NCBI RefSeq assembly: GCF_001279525.1
Contig: NZ_LGDY01000092.1
Coordinates: 1-64,000 of the forward strand
Reading direction: 5' to 3'
DNA: 64,000 bases
Source: Nocardia sp. NRRL S-836
Lineage (GTDB): Bacteria; Actinomycetota; Actinomycetes; Mycobacteriales; Pseudonocardiaceae
The notes under the pieces are model-generated. The model was not told the DNA's origin. It ran no database searches and was given only the letters and a program-made list of their open reading frames with translations. Positions 17,186-26,520 of the stretch are shown here, piece by piece; position 1 is the first letter of the stretch, and each line of letters opens with the position of its first letter. The position numbers and the translations under genes were made by a program.

Positions 17186-17536
17186 TCAGAGGTGAGCCGT
17201 CTCGAACTCCTCGATGATGCTGGTCGGGATGCGGCCGCGGTCGGAAAGCTCGCGGCCGTTGGCCCTGGCCCACTCGCGGATGGCCTTCGTCTGCTCTTTG
17301 GTTCAGGACTCCGCCACGATGGTGCGCCTGGTGCTCGTCGCCCGTTTGACGCGACCGCTCGTGCGGCGAGCGCCGGCCACGAAGTCAGCCAGGGCATCAC
17401 GGAGCTTCACGGCGTTGTCTTGCTTCAGATCGATCTCGTAGGTGGCACCGTCCAGGCCGAAGCTGACGGCCTCGACATCCTCAGCGGTGGTGCCGTCGAG
17501 ATCGTCGATGAGTTGAACAAGAATCTTCTGCGCCAT
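17186..17536 (-). pseudogene. lsr2: lsr2 homologue interrupted by an in-frame TGA
   Basis: From the ATG at 17536 the frame encodes MAQKILVQLIDDLDG..., the Lsr2 N-terminal dimerisation domain with the SFGLDG and EIDL signatures, up to residue 77 (RRTIVAES), where TGA (17303-17305) intervenes. In the same frame, with no shift, the sequence resumes TKEQTKAIREWARANGRELS, then SDRGRIP with the minor-groove RGR motif, and ends EEFETAHL. The total of 116 codons suits Lsr2 (about 112). Lsr2 is a nucleoid protein that silences AT-rich acquired DNA. The stop falls in the linker, so any product would dimerise but not bind DNA, unless it is read through. A separate housekeeping copy is likely elsewhere. 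Confidence 0.85.
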
Positions 17537-17578
17537 GCGTGAGCTCCTCTGTGGGCCTGGGCGGCGACTTCACCAAGA

Positions 17579-17890
17579 TCACCGCACTGGAAAGCACTCC
17601 ACATACCCGACGTGCACACCGATCACGACACCGCCGTCCGCGAGGTGGGGCAATGGCCTCTCCAGAGTGATCCAAGGCGCGGCTAGCCCGTTCTCCAGAA
17701 GCATCGCGCTTCCTTCGCGCCTTTGCCGGCTGCGTTCTCGGCCCGGCCGCAGATGCGGAAGCACGCCGCTCGGAAAAGCATTCCGGTCGCCGTCTCGCAG
17801 GTCCCGCGTCCCGGTCACGACCTGGGGCACGCCGTAGGCACGTGCGAGCGCCGTCGCGGCGCCCGCGGTTTCACCAAGCCCACCAACCAA
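17579..17890 (-). CDS. unrecognised short ORF, doubtful
   Basis: A 103-codon frame (MVGGLGETAGAATALARAYG...) with actinomycete-like composition, ending about 40 bases before the start region of the lsr2 pseudogene. I recognise no family. The first half (TALARAYGVPQVVTGTRDLRDGD) reads like protein, the second (RPGRERSRQRREGS) less so. It may be a fragment of a longer lost gene, in keeping with the surrounding debris. Confidence 0.25.
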   Translation of the reverse strand: MVGGLGETAGAATALARAYGVPQVVTGTRDLRDGDRNAFPSGVLPHLRPGRERSRQRREGSAMLLENGLAAPWITLERPLPHLADGGVVIGVHVGYVECFPVR

Positions 17891-18105
17891 CGGTGATCAG
17901 CTTGCGGAACTTCTCGTCATGGCAACGTCAGACACGCATGTTTTCGCAGAATCTCCACAGGTCACCACCCACGGCGCCGTGAACCTGCTACCGATGATGT
18001 GCCCGGTCTGCTGGCACTGCTTAACCGCCGCGCACGAACTCGCGATGTTGGTGAGTCACGTGTGGCGATCAAAGCTGGTCTGAGCTGGTAATCCGTATGC
18101 AGGTA

Positions 18106-18687
18106 TCAGTCCTCAAGGCAGCGTCCATTGGGAAGCAGGCCTCCGATGAATCCGCCGCCGGCTCCGCCTGGCAGTTCGATGATGTGGCCGACGATGCACG
18201 TCTCTGCACCGGCTTGTGCTGCGTAAAGCAGGCTTCCGGCTGGCGCTGGGTCGTTGGAGCGGGCGATTCTGACCGCGCTACCTGGAAAACCCTCTTTGCT
18301 GAGGCTGTGACGCGCTGACTCCGCGTCGGCGTCGGTAGGGGGATGCTTGGCGGTCGAGCGGGAACACGGCGCGGCCGCTGTCGGCAGGCAGCTGGTGCCT
18401 CGGGATATCGCACGCCGGACATCGTTGTGGATCTGTTCTGCTGCCGCACGTTGCTCGGGAGACGGTGGACGTCGGCGCACCACGTTCTCGGCGACGCGTT
18501 CGCAGTAGCCGTCGTCGTGGACAGCCGTCTGCACGCAAGAGATCGAGGCGCTCCCGTCGTTGCTCGTGGCGTCGGGCTGGCGGTGTGAGTGAATCCACCA
18601 GACCAAGCATCCTGCGACCAGGGCCGCAGCTGTGCAGGCGGCAGCGATGATCATCGCACGCCGTTGAGTCGTGCCCGTCGAATTCAT
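18106..18687 (-). CDS. membrane-anchored or secreted protein, unknown function
   Basis: A protein of 193 residues if started at the ATG at 18687 (an ATG at 18705 adds six residues). An N-terminal basic segment TTQRR is followed by a hydrophobic helix (MIIAAACTAAALVAGCLVWW), so it is a signal anchor or signal peptide. A lipobox-like VAGC raises the possibility of a lipoprotein. The exported part has several cysteines (ISCVQTAV, DGYCERV, TSCLPT, APCSRS, ETCIVG, GRCLED), suggesting disulphides outside the cell. No family is recognised. No operon partner is apparent. Confidence 0.5.
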   Translation of the reverse strand: MNSTGTTQRRAMIIAAACTAAALVAGCLVWWIHSHRQPDATSNDGSASISCVQTAVHDDGYCERVAENVVRRRPPSPEQRAAAEQIHNDVRRAISRGTSCLPTAAAPCSRSTAKHPPTDADAESARHSLSKEGFPGSAVRIARSNDPAPAGSLLYAAQAGAETCIVGHIIELPGGAGGGFIGGLLPNGRCLED

Positions 18688-18825
18688 GTCAACTCCAGCC
18701 TCCATTCGTGAGCTTGCCGCATTCCGGCGCGGGGCGCTACCGGTCCGTGCGCGTGCATAGTCAATGTGATCTGAGGCGCAAAATCGAGTTTGTGGTTATG
18801 GCTTCATGTGCGGTGAGTAGCAACT

Positions 18826-19475
18826 GTGCGTTCAGATTGGGCTGACCGGGTGGTACATGCTCTGGTGGGTGACCAGCCATCAGGTCTTCGTATAGGTGTT
18901 GCTGTTACGCTCCCGATCATGACTTCCTGTGTTCAGATGAACACGGGATCAGTCCCGGGTTTGGTGTTGGAATTCCTGATCGAGATCGTCGAGCACGACG
19001 CGCAGCCGATAGGCACTGGGGCGCTTGACGTTGTGCGCACGTGGATTCCTACCAATGAGGACCTGACTGTGCACGACATGGTCGAACAAGCTCAGGCTCG
19101 CTTCGAGGCCGCGTCCGGTCCCCGCGCCGGCGACGACCGATGGACAACGTATCTGACGACGATGGTGTCCACCGCCATGGCGACGCTGCTGTACGCGTGT
19201 GCGGACGGCGCAGACATCGCCGTTCTTCCGAGCGCACCAGGTTGCCAATCCAGCCACAAACCCAAACGTGGCCAGATCTTCGGCCTCGGCTGGACCACCG
19301 ATCCGGACCGCGCTACCGACACGGAACTACCACTGCCCGATCATCTCCACACCTACTGGCCACACGGCTTCAACGGGCCCGCGCGACTGGCGTTCCACGC
19401 TCAGGCGAATCTTGAAGACAAGCTCGCTGCGATCACCGAGCAACTGCGTTCGGCGCGCGCCGAGCTGCGGCGAGT
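18826..19475 (+). pseudogene. hypothetical gene truncated at its 3' end
   Basis: From about 18826 the plus strand encodes a protein-like sequence (GLRIGVAVTLPIM..., LVLEFLIEIVEHDAQ, LTVHDMVEQAQARFE, HTYWPHGFNGPARLAFHAQ) ending in a coiled-coil-like EDKLAAITEQLRSARAELRRV. At about 19475 the sequence passes into antisense of a LysR gene, and the remaining frame to 19659 is Cys/Pro-rich nonsense. The gene therefore appears cut by a recombination junction. No family is recognised for the surviving about 215 residues. Confidence 0.45.
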
Positions 19476-20005
19476 GGATGGCTCGCCGACAACGCCATGT
19501 ACACCGGCACCCACGGCAGCAGAATGCGCTGCGCGACGTTGCGCTCCAACGGGATGTGCCTGTCTTCCGCCACAGCGAGCACGGCGGCATCGAGGCTGCT
19601 GCGGCCAAGCTGGTGAGCCAGCACCGTGCTCGATGGTTCGACCGTCAGCGACACCCTGACGTCGGGGAAGGCGTGGTCGAGCCGTTGGAACAGGGTGGCG
19701 ACGCGCTCCATGTGCACCGACCCGAACCGGATCGGTCCGGTGTCATCACGCGCCAGGTCTGCTCCGATCGTCTCCAGTTCGGCGAGCAGCAGCTGGGCGC
19801 GTCGCACCAACTGCGCTCCCAGTCCCGTGGGCGTCACACCAGTGCGGCTGCGCTCGAACAGCTGTCCGTTGACCAGGCGTTCCATGCGCTGCAACAGCCC
19901 AGTTAGCGAGGGCTGTGAGATACCGAGGCGTGACGCGGCTTGCGACAGACTGCCGGCGGCGGCTATCGCGCACATCGCACGCAGATGACGGATTTCCAAG
20001 TCCAT
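19470..20005 (-). pseudogene. LysR-family regulator truncated at its 3' end
   Basis: The ATG at 20005 begins MDLEIRHLRAMCAIAAAGSL, and SQAASRLGISQPSLTGLLQRME is a textbook LysR winged-helix. The effector-binding domain starts well (IRFGSVHMERVATLFQRL) but the recognisable sequence stops at SASHPLA, about residue 178 of an expected 300. Beyond that the frame is antisense to the hypothetical gene at 18826, with a stop at 19433. The protein lacks most of its ligand domain and is probably non-functional, or at best DNA-binding only. Inverted repeats upstream (20018-20040 and 20054-20086) may have been its sites. Confidence 0.8.
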
Positions 20006-20017
20006 AGAACAAGGCTA

Positions 20018-20086
20018 TTCCCTGCAGTGACTAGCGGGAAGTGACCCTTGTCGCTAGCCGAGAAAATGCGAGTTAATGTCGGCTAG
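20018..20086. promoter_or_regulatory. inverted repeats upstream of the lysR remnant
   Basis: Two dyads lie in the gap between the lysR remnant and the collagenase gene: TTCCC-N13-GGGAA (20018-20040) and CTAGCCGA-N17-TCGGCTAG (20054-20086, perfect 8-bp arms). The first has the spacing and palindromic ends usual for LysR-type sites and lies next to the lysR start. Which protein binds either is unknown. Confidence 0.45.
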
Positions 20087-20274
20087 TGTCCGCGCGTTGC
20101 CCTCAAGATCCGTCCTTGTCTGCATTTCCGCAGGTCAGATGTGTTCATAGGTCCACCCTATCTGTGGCTGAGATGGCTGAGGTGCGCATTGTTGTGTGAC
20201 GCTGTGCGCACGGTCGGGTTCCCTGCCCACCTGCCGAAGCGGCGCCCGGCGTCGCTCCACCGGAAAGAGAAGCA

Positions 20275-22821
20275 ATGGACCTTCAAGGGTTTCAACGGCG
20301 CTTTTCATTAGTTCTGCTCGCTGTCGCCGTGGCGCTTGGCGCGACAAGTGTGCTCCCGGCGCAAGCGGATTCCGCATCGCCAGCCAAGCGTGCTCTACCG
20401 ACAGGAGCAGATACTTCTTCTCCGCACGTCGCGCGATCGGCCTTTCAGGTCGACCGGAGGCCGCCGCGTTCGGCGTCGTCGCAGGAGTTGCGTCGCGACT
20501 ACGACAGTCCACAACAGACGGTGGCGGAACCGCGGCCGTCCATGAGCACTGCGAGAACGGCGGTGGCCGCCTGCAACGCCTCCGAGTTCACCAGTCGCAC
20601 CGGAGGGGCGTTGGTGGATCAGATTCGAGCATCGACCACGGAGTGCGTGAACACGCTGTTCAGCCTGACCGGCTCTGAGGCCTACCACGCGTTCCGCGAG
20701 GCTCAGATGGCCAGCGTCGCCTACGGCCTACGGGACAACGGCACCGCGTATGCGGGTAACAACTCGGCCGGAACCGCCCAACTGGCGCTCTATCTGCGCG
20801 CCGGCTACTACGTCCAGTGGTATCACCCCTCTGATGTGGGGCAGTACGGGCCGACGCTCCGCACGGCGATCCAGTCCGGCCTGGACAGCTTCTTCGCCAA
20901 CCCGCGCGCGTTCGATGTCGGCGACGCGAACGGCGAGGTCCTGTCCGAAGCCGTCACGCTCATCGACAGCTCGGAGCAGAACGCCCGCTATCTGTCCGTC
21001 GTCAAGCGTCTGTTGAGTGGCTACAACTCCACCTACGACAGCTCGTGGTGGATGCTCAACGCGGTCAACAACGTTTACACGGTCCTGTTCCGCGGCCATC
21101 AGGTGCCGGAGTTCGTCTCCACCGTGCGGTCCGACCCGAGCATCACCGACGCCCTGCACAACTTCGCATCCAGTCACCTGGACCTGCTCTCGGGGCCGCG
21201 CGGCTACCTGACGTCCAACGCAGGCCGCGAACTCGGCCGATTCCTGCAACACACCACCCTGCACCCGAAGGTGCGGTCCCAGGCCAAGAACCTGCTGGAC
21301 ATCTCGTCGATCCGCGGTGCCACGGCCGCGTTGTGGGTAGGCGTGGCGGAGATGACCGAGTCCTACGACAAGGCCAACTGCACCTACTACGTCACATGCG
21401 ATCTTCAGACTCGGCTGGCCGCCGAAGTGCTGCCGATCAACCACTCGTGCAGCACCTCGTTGCGGATCCGCGCACAGCAGATGACCTCGACCGAGCTGTC
21501 ACAGACGTGTGCGTCGCTGCTCCAGCAGGACACCTACTTCCACAGCGTCGTCACCGATCCCGGTCCGGTCTCCGGCGACCGCAACACCAGCCTGGAGGTG
21601 GTCGTCTACGACTCCAGCACCGACTACCAGACCTATGCGGGAGTCATGTGGGGCATCGACACCAACAACGGTGGCATGTACCTGGAAGGCGACCCCTCGG
21701 CGGTCGGGAACCAGGCGCGGTTCATCGCCTACGAGGCGGAATGGCTGCGACCGACGTTCGCCATCTGGAACCTCAACCACGAGTACACCCACTACCTCGA
21801 CGGCCGCTTCGACATGTACGGCGACTTCACCTCGAACGTGTCCACCCCGACCGTCTGGTGGATCGAGGGGTTCGCCGAGTACATCTCCTACCACTACCGA
21901 CGCGAGACCTACGACGCCGCCATCGCCGAAGCGGGCAAGCGCAGCTACGCGCTGAGCACCCTGCTCGACACCACCTACAGCCACGACACCACCCGCATCT
22001 ACCGGTGGGGCTACCTCGCGGTCCGCTACATGCTCCAGTCACACCGCGCCGACATGAACACCGTGCTGGGCTACTACCGCACGGGAAACTGGAACGCCGC
22101 GCGCACCTTCCTCAAGAACACCATCGGCACCAGGTACGACTCCGACTGGTACAGCTGGCTGTCCGCCTGTGCTGCAGGCAACTGCGGCGGTGGCGGAGGC
22201 GGTAACCAGACTCCCACCGCCGACTTCGTCTCCGCCGTCTCCGGCCTCACCGTCACGTTCACGGACCGATCCCGCGACGCGGACGGCACGATCGCCGCGC
22301 GACGGTGGGACTTCGGCGACGGCACGACTTCCACAGCCACTAACCCGACCAAGTCGTTCGCGGCAACGGGTTCCTACCAGGTGACCCTGACCGTGACCGA
22401 CAACCAGGGTGCCACGGCGACGACCACGCGACAGATCGCAGTCGGTGGCGCCACCCAGCCCGAGTGCGCCGGGGCCGACAACCGTGAGCTGGGTAAGAAC
22501 TGCTCGCGCAGCAACCGCGGCACCTCGCCCGGCAACTACGACTACCTGTACGTCTACGTCCCCTCCGGTGCGACCGACCTGCGCATCACCACTATCGGTG
22601 GCACCGGCGACTGCGACCTCTACTACAACCCCACCGCGTGGGCGACCACCTCCGCCCACACCCAACGGTCCACCGGAAACAACAACAGCGAGGCCGTGAC
22701 CATCGCGACCCCGCCCGTCGGCCACAACTACGTGAGTCTGCACGGCAAGACCGCCGGCTGCGCCGGAGTCACCGTGACTGCCACCTTCGCTGGTGGACAA
22801 CGTCGCGTGCCCGCCGTCTGA
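20275..22821 (+). CDS. secreted M9-type collagenase with PKD and PPC domains
   Basis: An 848-residue exported metallopeptidase. The signal peptide ends near VLPAQA (about 32), followed by a short pro-region. The collagenase module has an alpha-helical activator part (about 110-400) and the peptidase part with the zinc motif HEYTH at 502-506 and the third ligand in WWIEGFAEY (Glu531), as in clostridial and Vibrio M9 collagenases. A glycine-rich linker (GGGGGG near 640) leads to a PKD domain (PTADFVSA... WDFGDGT) and a C-terminal PPC-type domain (DLRITTIGGTGDCDLYY). The accessory domains probably bind substrate. The length and order match actinomycete collagenases. It is a single-gene unit followed by a hairpin terminator at 22925. 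Confidence 0.93.
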   Translation: MDLQGFQRRFSLVLLAVAVALGATSVLPAQADSASPAKRALPTGADTSSPHVARSAFQVDRRPPRSASSQELRRDYDSPQQTVAEPRPSMSTARTAVAACNASEFTSRTGGALVDQIRASTTECVNTLFSLTGSEAYHAFREAQMASVAYGLRDNGTAYAGNNSAGTAQLALYLRAGYYVQWYHPSDVGQYGPTLRTAIQSGLDSFFANPRAFDVGDANGEVLSEAVTLIDSSEQNARYLSVVKRLLSGYNSTYDSSWWMLNAVNNVYTVLFRGHQVPEFVSTVRSDPSITDALHNFASSHLDLLSGPRGYLTSNAGRELGRFLQHTTLHPKVRSQAKNLLDISSIRGATAALWVGVAEMTESYDKANCTYYVTCDLQTRLAAEVLPINHSCSTSLRIRAQQMTSTELSQTCASLLQQDTYFHSVVTDPGPVSGDRNTSLEVVVYDSSTDYQTYAGVMWGIDTNNGGMYLEGDPSAVGNQARFIAYEAEWLRPTFAIWNLNHEYTHYLDGRFDMYGDFTSNVSTPTVWWIEGFAEYISYHYRRETYDAAIAEAGKRSYALSTLLDTTYSHDTTRIYRWGYLAVRYMLQSHRADMNTVLGYYRTGNWNAARTFLKNTIGTRYDSDWYSWLSACAAGNCGGGGGGNQTPTADFVSAVSGLTVTFTDRSRDADGTIAARRWDFGDGTTSTATNPTKSFAATGSYQVTLTVTDNQGATATTTRQIAVGGATQPECAGADNRELGKNCSRSNRGTSPGNYDYLYVYVPSGATDLRITTIGGTGDCDLYYNPTAWATTSAHTQRSTGNNNSEAVTIATPPVGHNYVSLHGKTAGCAGVTVTATFAGGQRRVPAV

Positions 22822-22924
22822 GCACAACCGAGTCGCGCCTGGTAACCAGCAGGCCCGGCAAGGCCGGATGAGAAGCAACGACTGGCGGTACTGTCGACTG
22901 CGGGCCGCGTAGTCCCGGAAACAC

Positions 22925-22965
22925 GACGTCGGCGCCGATCCCGTGCAAGGATCGGGGCCGACGTC
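22925..22965. terminator. hairpin terminator after the collagenase gene
   Basis: GACGTCGGCGCCGATCC (22925-22941) pairs with GGATCGGGGCCGACGTC (22949-22965) with one mismatch and a 7-base loop, followed by TTTGG. It lies 103 bases after the collagenase stop. Confidence 0.75.
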
Positions 22966-23580
22966 TTTGGTCAGGTGGCTCTGCGCGCCGCACGGCGGCG
23001 GAAGACCGCGGCCACCGTGTCGCGTCGGCGCGAGGATCACTGAGGCGCACTGGCAGCTCGGCGCGGATATGGCGAGCCCGGACCGTTCAGGCCGCGTATA
23101 GGTTCCATCCGCGCTCGATCACTTCCTCGCGGTCTTCCTGCTGTTGCCGCGGTACTCGATCACGTTCATGCGGCCTGCCTTCTGCGGTTCTGATCAGCGG
23201 GCGCTTGGTTCCTTGGGTCCGTGCTGTCGCAAGGTAGGGGCTGGACTTGTGGTGTCTCGCGCTCATCAACGCGGTCATCGCGCAGTTGGAGCCGCTGCTG
23301 GGCAGAGTCAGCCCGGCAGACGAAGGTCGATGCCCCGGTACTCCAGAAACTCCTCGCCGAGCCCGCGCCCTGGGCACGAGGTGTTCCGCGTTCACGTCAC
23401 GTCGCAGGACGAACCGGTCGTCGTTATCGCTGACCGCACCAGCACCGGCGCCGTCTCTCGTAGCTCCCGCTGCGCGAGGTTTTCGATCAGATCCGGGGCC
23501 GGGTTGCCTGATCCGAGTTGGAGCCTGGCCCGCGGCGAAACTCGCTCGACGGGCTGTTCGGCATGCCCAAAGATCGAGCA
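22966..23580. other. gene-free region upstream of the FAD hydroxylase
   Basis: Long open frames run on both strands (for example 23087-23587 leftward) but none has a recognisable motif or a good ribosome site. Short protein-like words in different frames (WCLALINAVIAQLEPLLG on the plus strand) suggest remnants of one or more decayed genes. Confidence 0.4.
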
Positions 23581-25098
23581 GTGACAACCATGGATGTAGT
23601 CGTCGTCGGTGGCGGGCCCAACGGCTTGATGCTCGCGTGTGAACTCGCGCTCGGTGGCGTCCGTCCGGTCGTGCTGGAGCGCTTGACCGAGGCCAGCAGG
23701 GAGCCCAGGTCCAACGGTCTTGTCGGGCAGGTCGTCCGCATGGTCGACCGGCGCGGGCTGTTCGAACGACTCAGCGGGCAGGCCGGCCCGCCGAAGCCCA
23801 ATAACGGTTACTTCATGTTCGCCGCGATGCCGCTCAACCTCGGCCTTCTCGACGACAGCCCCATCCACACCCTTCCGGTGCCGGAGCTCAAGACCGTGCA
23901 GGTACTGGAAGAACGCGCTGCAGAGCTCGGTGCCGAAATCCGCCGCGGCCACGAACTCATCCGCCTCGTCCAGGACGACGCCGGTGTCACTCTGACCGTC
24001 CGCGGCCCCGACACGGAAACCTACGAGCTGCGTGCCGGTTACGTCGTCGGCGCGGACAGCGCGCACAGCCCGGTCCGCAAGGCGGCGGGCATCGGCTTCC
24101 CCGGTATCACCTACGACCGGTCGACCAGCCGCAGTGCGCACGCCGTCGTGCCGCACGACTGGCTCGATCCGGCCACCGGAGCGCTGAAGGTGCCCGGTCA
24201 CGGGCCCGTCTTGCCGTTCCTGCCGGTCCGCACCGCGGGCGGCGGCTTCTCCTACGCGCCGCTGCCCGGCCTCCCGCCGCTGGTGACCACCGTCGAGTGG
24301 GATCAGCCCGAGTCCGACGAGCCCATGACCTTGGACGAGATGCGGGCCAGCATCAACCGGGTGCTCGGCGTCGACGTCCCGATCGAAGCGCCGACCGGCG
24401 ACGGACCGCACGTGCTGCGGCGGATCAACGGCGGCAACACCAGGGTCGCCGACCGTTACCGGCACGGCCGGGTGTTCCTCGTCGGCGACGCGGCGCACGT
24501 CTTCGCCGCCGGCGGCACCGGACTCAACCTCGGCATGCAAGATGCGATCAACCTGGGGTGGAAGCTGGCGAGCGCGATCAGGGGCGGCACCGACGTCCTC
24601 GACACCTACGAGACCGAGCGACGACCGATCGCCGACCGGACCATCACCTACTCCCAGGCCCAGGCCGCGCTGCTTTCCCCTGGCAACGACACCACCGGCC
24701 TGCGCCGGCTGTTCGGCGAACTGCTCACCCAACCAGGCGTCGTGCGGGTCCTCGCCGACCTCGTCGCCGGCGCGGACGTCCGCTACCCGGTCGCCGACGG
24801 CACTCATCCGCTCACCGGCTGGCCCGCCCCCGACCTGGACCTGCACACCCCCGACGGCACGATCCGCCTCGCCGAACTCATCCGCGCCGCAAAACCCCTG
24901 CTGATCGACCTGACCGAGAACGGTGACCTGCACGCGGACGGCATCGAGGTCGTCCGCGCCACGGCAGCTACCGACGCCACCGCGCTCCTGCTCCGCCCGG
25001 ACTCCTACGTGGCCTGGGCGTCCTCCGAGACGCACCCCGACCAGGACGATCTGCGCGACACCGTCCGGCAATGGTTCGGCGCCCCGGTCAACGCGTAG
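23581..25098 (+). CDS. FAD-dependent aromatic hydroxylase (polyketide or phenol monooxygenase type)
   Basis: A 505-residue group A flavin monooxygenase. The FAD ADP-binding motif VVVVGGGPNGLMLACELAL lies at the N-terminus, YVVGADSAHSPVRKAAGI is the DG-type motif, and RVFLVGDAAHVFAAGGTGLN followed by MQDAINLGWKLA is the second FAD motif. The C-terminal thioredoxin-like domain ends in LLLRPDSYVAW, typical of the PgaE/RdmE/MhpA-like enzymes that hydroxylate aromatic polyketides or phenols with NAD(P)H. GTG 23581 or ATG 23590 could be the start; neither has a strong ribosome site. No partner biosynthetic genes adjoin it, so it may be a detoxification enzyme (rifampicin-monooxygenase-like enzymes share this architecture) or a displaced cluster gene. 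Confidence 0.88.
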   Translation: MTTMDVVVVGGGPNGLMLACELALGGVRPVVLERLTEASREPRSNGLVGQVVRMVDRRGLFERLSGQAGPPKPNNGYFMFAAMPLNLGLLDDSPIHTLPVPELKTVQVLEERAAELGAEIRRGHELIRLVQDDAGVTLTVRGPDTETYELRAGYVVGADSAHSPVRKAAGIGFPGITYDRSTSRSAHAVVPHDWLDPATGALKVPGHGPVLPFLPVRTAGGGFSYAPLPGLPPLVTTVEWDQPESDEPMTLDEMRASINRVLGVDVPIEAPTGDGPHVLRRINGGNTRVADRYRHGRVFLVGDAAHVFAAGGTGLNLGMQDAINLGWKLASAIRGGTDVLDTYETERRPIADRTITYSQAQAALLSPGNDTTGLRRLFGELLTQPGVVRVLADLVAGADVRYPVADGTHPLTGWPAPDLDLHTPDGTIRLAELIRAAKPLLIDLTENGDLHADGIEVVRATAATDATALLLRPDSYVAWASSETHPDQDDLRDTVRQWFGAPVNA

Positions 25099-25148
25099 TA
25101 CGGACCGTCGTCGGCCGCGACCCTGGCGACGGCTTCCCGCAGGCTTAG

Positions 25149-26517
25149 TACGACAACGACAGATCGTGATGTCCGCGCTTACGGTGGTGGCTGATGCGGG
25201 CGCGGGTTTGGCTTGTTCGTCGCCATGTCGACCAGTGCAGAACGTGATCCGCGGTGTGGGCGAGGCGGATGACGAGCCGGTTCCACAGTCTGCCGATCTC
25301 GTTGACCGACAACGGGATCAGCGCATGGCCGGTGCCGGATGCGGATCCCCTTTTTTGGTGATCTCGCGGGTGATCACCAGGAAGGCCAGTGCGGTCATGG
25401 ACAGTGTGATGTGCCGATACCAGGCCTGGTAGCCGCGGACCTGGTAGTGGTCCAGCCCGGTTTCGTTCTTCGCGGTCTGGAAGCACTCCTCGACCGCCCA
25501 ACGCGCTCCCGCGACGCCCACCAAGCGCTGCAGTGTGGTGTCGGCCGGGCCGAAGCAGATGTAGTAGGCGATGTCGGATGGATCGGAGATGCTCCGCCTG
25601 GCCAGCAGCCAGTGGCCCCGCCCTGGCCAGCGGAGCGGACGGATGTCGACCGCGGTCCAGTCGGCCGTCCTTGGCCCCTTCGAACCCGCACCGCAGGAGA
25701 GTCGTTCCCACGCCGTGTCCGGCAACTCGGCGATCAGGCGGTGGACGCGGACCTTGAGCATCCCGAATGTCACCGCCATAGCGTTCTTCTGCACCGCCAC
25801 TACATGCGGGATGTCCAGGTTGTCCAGCCACAGGCGGAACATCGTGTCGTTGCCGTAGACCTCGTCCGCTGTCACCCACCCGAACGGCACCCCGGCCTCC
25901 ACGGCCCGGTCGATCATCCGCCGGGCGAGCATCTGCTTGGTCGCGAATCCGACCCCGTCATCGATTCCCGCCGCACGACACCGCTCCCGGTCGTCGGTCC
26001 AGTCCTTCGGCAGATACAGTTCCCGGTCGATCAACGCCCGACCGCATGGTGAGGCGTAGGCCAGGAACACACCGACCTGGGAGTTCTCGATCCGCCCCGC
26101 CGTCCCGGAGTACTGACGGCCCACCCCGGCGGACTTGGTGCCCTTCTTGAGGAAACCGGTCTCGTCCACGATCAGCACGCCGTCCTCGGCGTCACCGATC
26201 GCCTCCACCACCGCCGTCCGCACGTCGTCACGCAGTCCGTCGGTGTCCCAGGCGTAGAAGTTCAGCAACCGCTGCATGCCTTCCGGGCCTGCGTCACCGG
26301 CGGCCTCCGCCAACGTCCAGCCGTTCTTCCGCTCCACCTCGGACAGCAAACCCCGGACATACCAACGCATCCGGCGCCGCGACTCCACCCGCGGAAACCG
26401 GCCCGCGAACCGCCCCAGAAACGCATCGAACCCTGCCGACCAACCTGCCACCAACTCCATCGACACAGAGATCAACTATCAGACCTTGGTCATCGGTAAC
26501 AACCTGTCGTTGTCGTA
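25149..26517. mobile_element. complete IS701-family insertion sequence
   Basis: The element is 1369 bases long. Its ends are inverted repeats beginning TACGACAACGACAG (25149-25162) and, reading inward from the right, TACGACAACGACAG (26517-26504). It is flanked by identical 4-base duplications TTAG (25145-25148 and 26518-26521). It contains one transposase gene (25318-26460). Perfect ends, a clean duplication and an uninterrupted transposase imply a recent and possibly active insertion. The G of the right TTAG is also the first base of the neighbouring IS5-type element. Confidence 0.9.
25318..26460 (-). CDS. IS701-family DDE transposase
   Basis: A 380-residue transposase starting at the ATG at 26460 (a TTG at 26475 would add five residues). 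DDE candidates occur in the expected contexts: VLIVDETGFLKKG (first Asp), VTADEVYGND (second Asp) and EECFQTAKNETGLDHYQ (Glu), with the RRxxRxYVxG-type N-terminal helix RRRMRWYVRGLLS. The frame is intact and both element ends are present, so the enzyme may be functional. It cuts and pastes its own element; there is no passenger gene. Confidence 0.92.
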   Translation of the reverse strand: MELVAGWSAGFDAFLGRFAGRFPRVESRRRMRWYVRGLLSEVERKNGWTLAEAAGDAGPEGMQRLLNFYAWDTDGLRDDVRTAVVEAIGDAEDGVLIVDETGFLKKGTKSAGVGRQYSGTAGRIENSQVGVFLAYASPCGRALIDRELYLPKDWTDDRERCRAAGIDDGVGFATKQMLARRMIDRAVEAGVPFGWVTADEVYGNDTMFRLWLDNLDIPHVVAVQKNAMAVTFGMLKVRVHRLIAELPDTAWERLSCGAGSKGPRTADWTAVDIRPLRWPGRGHWLLARRSISDPSDIAYYICFGPADTTLQRLVGVAGARWAVEECFQTAKNETGLDHYQVRGYQAWYRHITLSMTALAFLVITREITKKGDPHPAPAMR

Positions 26518-26520
26518 TTA

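Noticed and set aside
17186..17536. TGA in lsr2 read as selenocysteine
   Set aside because: The position is not a redox site in Lsr2, no SECIS-like element or sel genes are seen, and a nonsense mutation is the simpler explanation.
22966..23580. An extra gene upstream of the FAD hydroxylase (leftward 23087-23587)
   Set aside because: There are no motifs and no ribosome site, and the frame overlaps the start of the hydroxylase; it is best explained as a shadow frame.
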